The position numbers and the translations under genes are program-made. From CAYNNP01 sp964398215 (GTDB lineage Bacteria; Planctomycetota; Planctomycetia; Pirellulales; Pirellulaceae): a stretch of 14,105 nucleotides of DNA. The notes under the pieces were generated by a model that was not told the DNA's origin, made no database searches, and saw only the letters and a list, made by a program, of their open reading frames with translations. Shown here one piece after another: positions 1 through 9,200 of the stretch; positions within the stretch are counted from its first letter, which is position 1; each line of letters starts with the position of its first letter. Location: positions 1 through 14,105 of the forward strand of contig CAYNNP010000175.1 in the NCBI GenBank assembly GCA_964398215.1, read 5' to 3'.

Positions 1-38
1 TTCATGCGTGAAAATAAATCTTGAGTCACTGCAAGAAA

Positions 39-74
39 TTTTGCTGATCGCGAATAGCGTTTTCTCCAGCAAAA
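39..74. promoter_or_regulatory. Possible stem-loop in upstream region
   Basis: TTTTGCTG at 39-46 is the exact reverse complement of CAGCAAAA at 67-74, leaving a 20-base loop. The pairing extends by AA/TT if one extra A bulges. No run of T follows the stem on either strand, so a classical intrinsic terminator is not supported. It could shape the leader mRNA or be chance in AT-rich DNA. Confidence 0.25.
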
Positions 75-84
75 ATTGCAATTT
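73..84. promoter_or_regulatory. Perfect 12-base palindrome, possible operator
   Basis: AAATTGCAATTT reads the same on both strands with no spacer. It lies 166 bases before the chosen start codon and overlaps the right arm of the stem-loop at 39-74. A dimeric regulator could bind such a site, but no regulator is identifiable from this window. Confidence 0.3.
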
Positions 85-113
85 CTATGGAACCTTGCGC
101 AGCTGAGAGCGTT

Positions 114-144
114 TTGACGCGACTGCGAAAGATTTTCGCATAAC
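114..144 (+). promoter_or_regulatory. Weak sigma-70-like promoter candidate
   Basis: TTGACG at 114-119 resembles a -35 box (5 of 6). The best partner is CATAAC at 139-144 (4 of 6), but the 19-base spacing is long. The inverted repeat at 124-140 lies almost entirely in the spacer. It would start transcription about 100 bases before the gene. This rests only on short, degenerate matches. Confidence 0.15.
124..140. promoter_or_regulatory. Inverted repeat TGCGAAA-GAT-TTTCGCA
   Basis: A perfect 7-base inverted repeat with a 3-base spacer, 109 bases before the start codon. Its arms can form a small hairpin in RNA, or it can serve as a two-fold protein site in DNA. Its overlap with the only promoter candidate makes an operator role possible but unproven. 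Confidence 0.3.
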
Positions 145-249
145 GCCCCCGCGAATAGGTAGTTGTAGGCACGCGTTCCGCGCTGGCCATTGAACCCTGC
201 GATGTATACAGGTGTTCAGCAACCGCTCTCCCATCAAGCAGACTCCGCC

Positions 250-3200
250 ATGTTGAATCGAAAGTCTTCAGCTACTCTTTATCGTCGTCGAGCCAAAAAA
301 CTGCAGCACAAGACAAGCCGTCAAAGGCTGGCTGAGCAACTTGAGCAACGGCAGCTCCTGGCGGCAGACTCGCCGATGCTGGATCCTGTCGACTTGACCA
401 ATTTGGATCAAGATCAGATTCTTGCTTCGCTGAACGGATTGGATCAGGCGGCGGACCGATTATCGGTTAACGCGCTATTGAATCGATCCATTCCTACGAC
501 GGGAATTTCGCTGAACGATTTGCTGGACTCGCCAAGCGAGCAGCGCGATTGGGGCGACTTGCTGCGCTTTGAAGAAACGGCGGCCAACTACTTTGCCGAG
601 TTTGACCCTGCCAGCCCGTTGTACGACGAAGCAAACCTGGGGCTGAATCCTGACTCCGACGGATTGGTCAGCGCGATCGCGTCTCAAATCAACGTCTTGA
701 GCTCGGCTGGTTTTGTCAACGCTGACGCATTTTCGTTTGTGGGAGGACGAGATGCGGCGACGGGTGACATTCGATTTGATTTGGCGATCGATGCGGAAAA
801 GACTGAAACAATCACACCCGACTTGGACGCGCTTGGCAGCCAATGGACCGACTTGGGCGTGGTGTTTGATCCAGGCGCAACGGTGGATCTTCACTCGACC
901 GCTGACATTTACCTCACGTTTGGGATCGGCCTGGATCAGCCTTTCTCGCTTGAGCAATTTGACATAGCGACCAGCGTCGATGAGACCGGAACGTTGGCTT
1001 ATTCGCTGGGCGGTGATGCGATCGATGGTGACATCACCACGGGTACAGGCAATTTTAGGGCTGACGCGGGCGCTAACATCACGCTGGCGGGTGGTGGCTC
1101 GTTGGACCAGCAATTGCAAATTGCTTCGGCGACCACGACCGATGGATTGAACATTAATTTGGGGTTCAATGACGTTGTTTACAGCGGAACCAATCGAACG
1201 TTCATAGACTCCGATCTGCTGGATGTGACCCCGGCAACCCCTGGTGGCAATGCGGTCGCGGTTGCACTGAACGCGTCGGGCCAATCATTGATCGATGCTT
1301 TGGAGGGAATCGCGGATTGGATCGACGATGCGGTTGCCGACGAAGACAATACGAACTTGCAAACCGTTGTGCCGTTGGCGAACCGGACGCTTGCGGATCT
1401 GTTGACCACGCCCACCCAAAGTGTTGACTTCAATGGTACAAGTGAAGTCACCATTGCGGCGCTTCCTGACGTAGCGAATCAGTACACTGCAACACTGGTC
1501 GGTGTGAGCGAAGCGGCTAGCATCGGAATCAAGTCTGGCGACACGGTTCGATTTTTGGCGACGACGGGTGACCGATTCCCTGCAACGATCAGCAGGGTCG
1601 AAGGCAACGTGGTGACGTTTGGCTATGACGAAGATCGTGGCGATGAACCAGACACCGCGACGACCAGTGTGACTTTCCAAATCGGTACCAGCCTTGGCGG
1701 TTCACTGCGATCGACGTTGGAACGTTATCACGAAACCCAAGATACTCCATCGATTGCGATGGTGCTGAGCGATCTGTCTGTCTTGCTGGGCACTCCGACG
1801 CTTTCCACAAGCGGATCGACGCTTTCACTGACCCCTGTGATCACTCCGGAAGCCATCCAGATCTCGACGCGGCTGGACTTTGGCGAACAAATCGAAGGCC
1901 TTGAGTTCGACGATTCGGCGGACTTTGAGATTTCAGCGACGCCAATGTTCACGTTGCCACTGGAAATCGATCTTAGCGATGGCAGTTTGCAGATTGGCAG
2001 CGGCGCGGATGTTCGTGTTGCCTTGTCGGCTGAGGTTGATGATCCCGTTTTCACAGGTGCTGCCGGATTCCTGAATGCGGTTTTGAACGAGCAGACTGCG
2101 TCTAGCGTTGGCATCAAACTGGACGCCAATTTGGACTTTGATATTGCTGGCGGAACCCAAGCAGTTAGCGATTTGCAGAATTCAGATTTGGTCGTTTCGG
2201 TCGATGCTGGATCGGCGGTCGACATTCCTGGTTTGACGATCACGCCTAGCGGGCTAGCCGGAACTAGCGGCAACGTGACGGTCGCCACCAGTGGTCCTGT
2301 TGGGTTCACCGATTTTGCGGGACTGGCAGGGGCATACGGCGCGTCGGGGATCGTGGTCAACGAAGCCACTCCGTTGGAAAGGTTTGAAGGACTGACACCG
2401 TCGGACGTTGTTGCGACGTTTGTCCGTCTTGGTGGCGCCATCGAGTCCATTTCGGATAATTTGGATGTGCCCGGTGGCATTCCATTTGTCGAGGACGCTA
2501 TCACGACCGTCACCGACTTTACGCGCCAAGCAAGCCAGGTCGCAAGCATTCTGTTTGACAACGCGATCATCGTTGGCGAGGACGAAATCACTGCGACGAC
2601 GGGACAGTTGGAATCGGACGCGACATTTGTCGTTCGTATCGAAGACGCCGATGCTGTGTTCGTGACGGTGACCGCTGACAGCACCGCCGACAACGCAACA
2701 ATCGATGATTTGTACATCGACATCAACGCGGCGCTTGCGGACGCGGGCCTGGGTGAAGATCTGATCGCCGAGCGGTTGAGTGGCGACGATGCCAACAGAC
2801 TTTCGATTCGTACGATCGATCCATCTCGTGGCACTACGATCGATATCACGACTCTGCAAGTCACTGGCATTTCGTTTGCGCCCAGCAGTGGCCGGGTTGG
2901 CGAAGAAGTGAATTTGCGGATCGCGGTCAACACAGAAAATATTGACGAAGAAGTCTCGGTGGACATTGCGCTACCGATCGATGTGACACAGGGCAATACA
3001 TCACTGAGCGATTTGGTCCGCGACTTGAACGCTGCGATGGAGGTGAATGTTGATGACGACACGCTACTGAGCGATCTGTTCGTTGCCCTGGTCGAAGGCG
3101 AAAATATTCGCATCGCGGCGGTCGACAGCACGGCGACTTCGATTTCGATCAGCGGTGGGGAAAACCTTGGTTTCGGTACCGACCAAACCGCTGACGACAA

Positions 3201-6200
3201 TCCTGCTGCCAGCGTATTGGGACTGGGAGTTTCCACTGGCGCGCTTGCGGAATTGCGCATCGACACGATTGGCGACATGATCGATGTGTTGAATGAAATC
3301 ATGCCGACAGCGACCACATTGGCGTACGATGCTGCCAACGATCGTGTGACTTTCAATCTCAACTTGGAAGAAACATTTAGTGAAACCATCGATTTGAACT
3401 TTGCCAGAGCCATCGACTTGGGCTTTGGCGACTTGAACTTGGCAGGCGGCGCTGACGCAATCTTTGAAGTCACAGCCGGCATCGACTTGGCGGTTGGCCT
3501 TGACCTGACACGTGCTGGTTCGGGCCAATCGGTCAGTGGAACAACGCTGCTGTCGTCACTGGGCGATAGCGGTGTTTCTTTGAAAGTCGGTGTGACTTCA
3601 ACAAACGTTGCCGATCCTACCGTTGACACACTGCAAGTTGAAATCAAACGATTTGGCCAAGCTGCCAGTACGGTCGATATCCAGTTGGACGCTGATGACT
3701 TTAGCGACAACGACACCTTCGCCAGCGGTTCGGGCAATGCTGCGGCAGCCGACTTGGCCTTTGATATTCGCGATCAATTTGCTGCGCAAGGTATCGCTGT
3801 GCGCGCGGAAGCACTTGACGATGACAGACTGGTTTTGATCTCAGATGATCCTGAAATCAACAGCATCACTGTCACACAAGCCGCGTTTGGCTTTGAAGTG
3901 GGCGACAGCGGCGACCAGTACGACTTGCTGATCACGCTTGGCGATGGAACCACCGTTGACGTCAACCTGGACGGCTCGGAAGACTTGGATGATGTCAAAG
4001 ATGCAATCGAAGCAGCTGGCCCCACATTGTCGGTGGAATTCGTTGGCGATCAAATTCACATCACCGATTCCAGCACAATCGTTGAGGACAATCGGCTAAC
4101 CATCGCCGCCGGATCCGATTCCTTTGGCACCAGTCCGGCCGGCGCGGTGCTGGGGATTTTGTCGCGAGCCGCAGATGAAGACGATGAAACCACGGTGGGA
4201 TTTAATGAGGACAGAACCGTTGTCGGGGAACACCTGAGGCTCGGTGACATCCTGGACCAATTCTTCATTGATACGTCGGCAACCAGCGTCTTTGCAAACG
4301 CGACTATCGACGCCTCAGAGATCGACCTGAACGCGTCATTGGGTTTGTTGGAACTTGGTGTTGATGGTGGTTTCTTTGGCGATGTGGCGCTGCACGGTGA
4401 TGGCGTTAGCGACGCTAATGCGTTTTCAATCGCCGCGGGGATCAGTTTGCCAGACAACGGCGATGGTGACGGCTTCTTGCGTTTGAGCGATTTTGGTGGT
4501 CAAGATTTAAGTGACGCGCTGGCGGCGGTTGTCCCCACGTTCAGCTACGGCGGTAGCGCGACATTCCCAATCGCGATTCCGCTGACAGGCGATTCGCAAG
4601 AAGTTTCTTTTGAGTTACAAAACGATGGACTTCGGCCAACGTTCAACGTTTCCGCCCAGAGCATCTTGGATCTGAGAGACAAAGTTGCGGACTTCCGTAA
4701 CCTGTCGCTGTCAGACATTGCCGGCTTGCTTCACCAAGTTGTCGACCTGCTGCGAGACAGTGATATCGATGGCTTGAATGATTCGATTCCTGTGATCAAC
4801 AGGACACCGAATGAACTGCTGGGCTTTACCGATGGTTTGCTTGCCGCAGCGAACAGATTGCTGGAAGGCCCCGATGCGAGCACCCTGCAAGACATTCGTA
4901 ATCAACTGGCTGGCCAAATCAGTTTTGTAACTGGATCGCCTGGGCAGATTGCCAGTTTGAATGCCGCGTTGGACCGAGTCACCGCAGCGATCAATCCAGT
5001 TCATGCCTACGAACTGGAAATCAATCACGATGGAGGGACCGTGCGTACCGAGATGATATTCAGCACCGCGACGGCGCTGGATATCGAAGCGATGATCAAC
5101 GAGGCGATTGGCCTAGGCGACGTGGTTGATGTTGCCGGTAGAACGGGCAGTCCATTCACATTGACTTTCGATAGTTCGCTTGGGGACGTTTCGTTGGACG
5201 CGAGCAGTGCGTCTGGCCTGACCACGCAATTCGAGACAACGACCGAGGGTGTGTTGGATACCGAATCGGCTGTGATCGAACTGGAATTTGTCGAATCCAG
5301 CGGTTTGGTGGCAAGTTTGTCCAGCCTGCAATCGGTTGTCAGCGATTTGGAAGCTGCTGGTATCGAAATAGATGCTATCCAAGGATTGGTCAGCGAATTG
5401 ACTGGCGGTGTTGTATCGACGGAGAACCTGGGCGACTTCTTAAGCGAACTGATCTCCGAAGAACTTGGATTGCCGGTCACTGTTGGTGTTGATTTCATCG
5501 ATGCCGATAGCGCGACTGACGGTTTCCAAGCGACATTGAAACTGGAGCTTGGCATCGAAGCGCCTACGGAACCGATCACAACAGGTTTTGATTTGGCACT
5601 GGGCGACTTTGGACCTGTCACGCTGGCGGCGGGCGGCGACGTGGAAGTCGACTTTGGCGGCAGTATCGATTTGGATGTTGGTTTCAACTTTGCAAATTTG
5701 ACGCCGTATATTTTTGACAGCACACAATTCAGTCTGACCGCTGGAATCAATGCGGGTGTGAACGCGACGGCGACGATCGGCGGCTTTGAAGCTGGCCTGT
5801 CGGGTGCGGCGGTACTGCACAATGGTGATGGCGTTAGTCCGGCCAGCATTAGTGTTTCGGTGGACCAGAATTTGGCTCCAACGGACAGCAACACGATCGG
5901 CGGGATACCCATCGCCCAGTTTTTCAGCGCGGGCCTAGGCAATGCGCTGGACTTTGCGCTTGCTGGTGAAGTCGATGTGGATTTTGATGCTGACTTACCT
6001 AGCGTTGGAGACGTCGAAGATGCGATCCAGCTGTTGGACTTTGACCCATTTGGTAGCGGCACGCCGACGATTGATTTTTCCAATCTAACCACAGGCGTCA
6101 ACGAATATCTTGCCGGTTTGACTGACCTAAGTGGCGCAAGTTTGGATCAACTGATTGACGGCACGCGGGCAGTTTTGACCACGATCGAATCCGGACTGAC

Positions 6201-9200
6201 CAGTGATCTACTTTCAAGCATTCCGTTGGTAGGGGACGGTATTGATTTGGGTGCCAGCTTCGTTGGCGAACTCCAATCACTGGTCGATGATTTTGAAATC
6301 CTGATCAATGAATCCGAGGATAGCATTGACGCGTTGGTAGACGATTTAAAAACGGTGATCTACGACGCACTGGGACCTCTTGGCGCGAATATCTTGCAGC
6401 TAGACCCGTTGTTCGACGATGACGAAAGCGTCGATGACGCAAACGAAGTTGCCGACTTCCGCGACGTCGCGATTTCGCTGAGCGATCTGTCCTCGACACC
6501 GCCTGCGGAAGTTGAACTCAGCATCAGCTTGGACTTGGCTGGTCGTGATGTGATCGATGCTGATTTTGATCTTGGCTTGGATGCGGTGGCGTTTGAGTTC
6601 GAGACAGCTGGCGGTGTCGAACTGGTCTTTGACTATGAATTCAATCTCGGTTTTGGAATCAACCTGCGTGATGGATTCTTCTTTGAACTGAATCAGAACA
6701 CAAACTTTGATGAAGACGGTTTTGACGATGGAACTGCAGGTACACCTGAAATTGAACTGGGCGCCGAAGTTCGCTTGAAGCCAGGCACAACGCTCAGTGG
6801 CGAATTGTTCTTTTTGCGACTGAACGCAGCCAGCAATCCAATCGAAGACTACAATGCCAACGGAGTGATCGACTCGGGGCTGAACGAAGCCGCTGACGGA
6901 ATCGATTACAACCGCGACGGCGACATGAACGACGTGCTGGATGAACCCGCAGGTGGTTTGGACGATGGACGATTGTCAAAGGGCACGGGATTGCGCGGCG
7001 ACATCTTCATCGATATCAACGATCCTACAGGTGACGATGGCAGGCTATCCTTGGGTGATTTGCGCGGTGGCAGTTCGTTGCTGTCTGCTGGTGTTCGCGC
7101 CGAAGCGTTCGTTGATCTTGGGCTGTCAGCGGATACGACCGCCGGTAGCGCGCTACCAAAACTATCGACGGACCTGACCGTTGATTGGGGTGTTAGTTAC
7201 AGTACCCATGTTCCCGATGGTGAAATCCAATCGGTTGGCTTTGTCAGTGGCACACCCGAAGTTGCCTTCCACGATGTTTCTTTGGATCTGGGCAGCTTCT
7301 TTGAATCGATCGCTGGCCCCGCGTTCAGCGCCTTTAGTGAATACATTGAACCCGCGAGACCAGTGATCGATTTCTTGCGCGCGGAAGTCCCTGGGTTCAG
7401 CGATATTTCCACGGCGACGGGCGGACCAAGAATCACTTTCCTTGACTTAGGCGCGTACGCTGCGGGACTTGGTAGTCAAGTCGAACAGGCAAGGAGGGTT
7501 TTGGACACGCTGGACGGAATCTTGAGTGCGGTTGACGATATCCAAAGTTTTGCAGGCGCGGACGGCTTCATCATCAACTTTGGCGACTTTGTGGTGACAG
7601 GCGGTACATCGAATGAAGTTACTGGCGAGAGTCTGGGTACCAATGCCGCCAGCGGCAGCGAAGTTGCCCTGGCACAACAAGCAAAAGCAGGCACGATCAC
7701 GGTCAGGGTGGATGGGGTTGCCCTTGGTAGCCAAGATTACAGAGTCATCCATGGTCCGACGACTGAGATTCGATTCTTAAGAGCGCAAACGGGAGTGCTG
7801 ACTGCCGACTACGAATTCACAACTGGCAAGATTGACGTCACCGACGAAGACACGCAAGTCAGTGTCGCTGGCGGCCAAACCTCATCGACGCTGGGTTCTA
7901 ATTCCAATGGAACAATCGATCCAGACGTGTTTACGCAGATCGACAACTCTAACAACACGACGCCCGGGGCGAACAGTTCCGGCACAAAGTCGAGGCTGAA
8001 CAGGTTGGGTCGATCGGCGCTTAGCGGTGGGCACGGGCTAAGCATTCCACTGTTGGCGGACCCAAGCAACGCCTTCAAATTGCTAACCGGCGAAACGGTT
8101 GAACTGTTGGAATGGGATATCCCAACTTTAAATTTGGACCTGCCATTCTCTGCACGCTTTGGCCCGTTGGTGCCACCGTTCCCAATCTACGCCAGAATTG
8201 GCGGCAACATCGGCGCGACACTCGATTTCTCGCTGGGCTTTGACACACGTGGGATCACTCAGACCGGCAACTTCTTGGACGGCTTGTACTTTGGTGACCT
8301 ATCGGAAGGATCAACTGGCGACGACATCGACGAAGTTGAATTCCGTTTGGGTGTGGATGTGGGTGTTGGCATCGACATCGGAATTGCCAGTGCGTACATC
8401 ACCGGCGGTGTTCAAGGTAACATCGGTTTCAACTGGAACGACATCGATGGCGATGGCAAGTTGTACTTTGATGAACTTGCGGCGCTGGCCACACTGCCAA
8501 ACGACATCGACGTTCCGGGCGCTTGTGTGTTTGATGCGCATGGTGGGCTGAACGCAGTCGTTGGGATTGATTGGACTGCGGGAGTTTCGATCTTTTCCGT
8601 AAGTGGCTATATCCCAATTATCAACGAGAACATCTTCAGCTTTGAATACTCTTGCAATGTCGATCTAGATACCGCCACATTGATTCAGGGCGATCCGAAC
8701 TTTGATGACGGCACACTGGTTCTGAACGCTGGTCCTCGCGCGGGGCTTCGTGATCCTGGAAACAGCGTCGATGATGACGAGGTCTATACGATTCGACAGA
8801 TCACGGTCGATGGAATCGACACGATTGAAGTCGAATACGATTTCAACTTTACTGCCGGTACGACGATCCAACTCAGACGCCACTATCCTGCTAGTCAAGT
8901 CGAACGGATTCATTTCGATGGCGGCGCCGGCGATGACATGATCACCATTGAGTCAAGCGTCATGAAGCCCGTCACGCTGATCGGTGGTGATGGCAATGAC
9001 ACTTTGATTGGTGGTAACACGGAAACCACGTTTGTTGGTGGTCGTGGTGACGACACGATCAGAGGCGGTACCGCCAACGACGTGTACCTGTTCGAGGACA
9101 ATTGGGGCAACGATACGATTAGTGACGCTGACGGCAGTCGGGACAGGTTTGACTTTAGTGGCGCGACAGATGACCTGACAGTCACATTGGGCAGCATTCA

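Larger units (their letters stand above)
1..249. other. Non-coding upstream region
   Basis: No convincing gene lies here. The first 90 bases are visibly AT-rich compared with the gene that follows, as expected of a promoter/leader region. A frame open from base 2 to a TGA at 104-106 (34 codons, no start in the window) could be the tail of an upstream gene, but its translation has no recognisable character and I treat it as chance. In the frame of the giant gene, TAG stops at 160 and 166 close the upstream side. The stretch holds several short dyads, listed separately, and an 8-base direct repeat GCGAATAG at 50-57 and 151-158. Confidence 0.7.
2416..4698 (+). repeat. A-R super-repeat, copy 3, expanded (residues 723-1483)
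   Basis: The A segment (about 723-757) has VRLGGAIESISDNLDV, then GGIPFVEDAI. The R segment (1031-1086) runs from DRVTFNLNLEETF to LAVGLDL. A-to-R distance is 308 residues because two B modules (about 785-973) are inserted; removing them leaves about 118, matching copies 1 and 5. Two more B modules interrupt the tail. The tail then resumes with a strand block ending FFGDVALHGDGVSDANAF, which matches copy 4. Confidence 0.5.
6142..7440 (+). repeat. A-R super-repeat, copy 5 (residues 1965-2397)
   Basis: The A segment (1965-2008) holds LDQLIDGTRAVLTTIESG and SSIPLVGDGIDLG. The R segment (2086-2139) runs from AEVELSISLDLAG to NLGFGINL. A-to-R distance is 121 residues, as in copy 1. The tail (PEIELGAEVRLKPGTTLSG) matches copy 4 in pattern and runs into three acidic loops at residues 2200-2270. 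The repeat boundary beyond about residue 2,350 is not clear. Confidence 0.5.

Noticed and set aside
2..106. Tail of an upstream gene in the second frame
   Set aside because: Only 34 codons, AT-rich, with no recognisable protein character; consistent with chance.
202..249. Upstream in-frame ATG at 202 as the true start
   Set aside because: It adds 16 residues without basic or hydrophobic leader character and has no Shine-Dalgarno sequence. It cannot be excluded, but ATG 250 gives the usual leader before the LEPR-XLL-like motif.
713..967. Short + strand frames in the second register (also at 2408, 8159, 9419, 11789 and others)
   Set aside because: All overlap the giant gene out of frame, have no ribosome binding site and no domain-like sequence.
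475..1284. 269-codon open frame on the minus strand
   Set aside because: Arg/Gln/Val-rich translation, no domain, fully antisense to a coherent coding sequence.
1728..3737. 669-codon open frame on the minus strand
   Set aside because: It lies fully antisense to the giant gene. In this register an antisense stop needs a + strand codon ending in T or C followed by a Tyr codon, or one ending in T followed by a His or Gln codon; these pairs are rare in this protein. Its product is Ser/Pro/Thr/Val-rich with no recognisable domain.
5025..6101. 358-codon open frame on the minus strand
   Set aside because: Same register and same Ser/Pro/Thr-rich composition as the 1728-3737 shadow; it is explained by codon use of the + strand gene.
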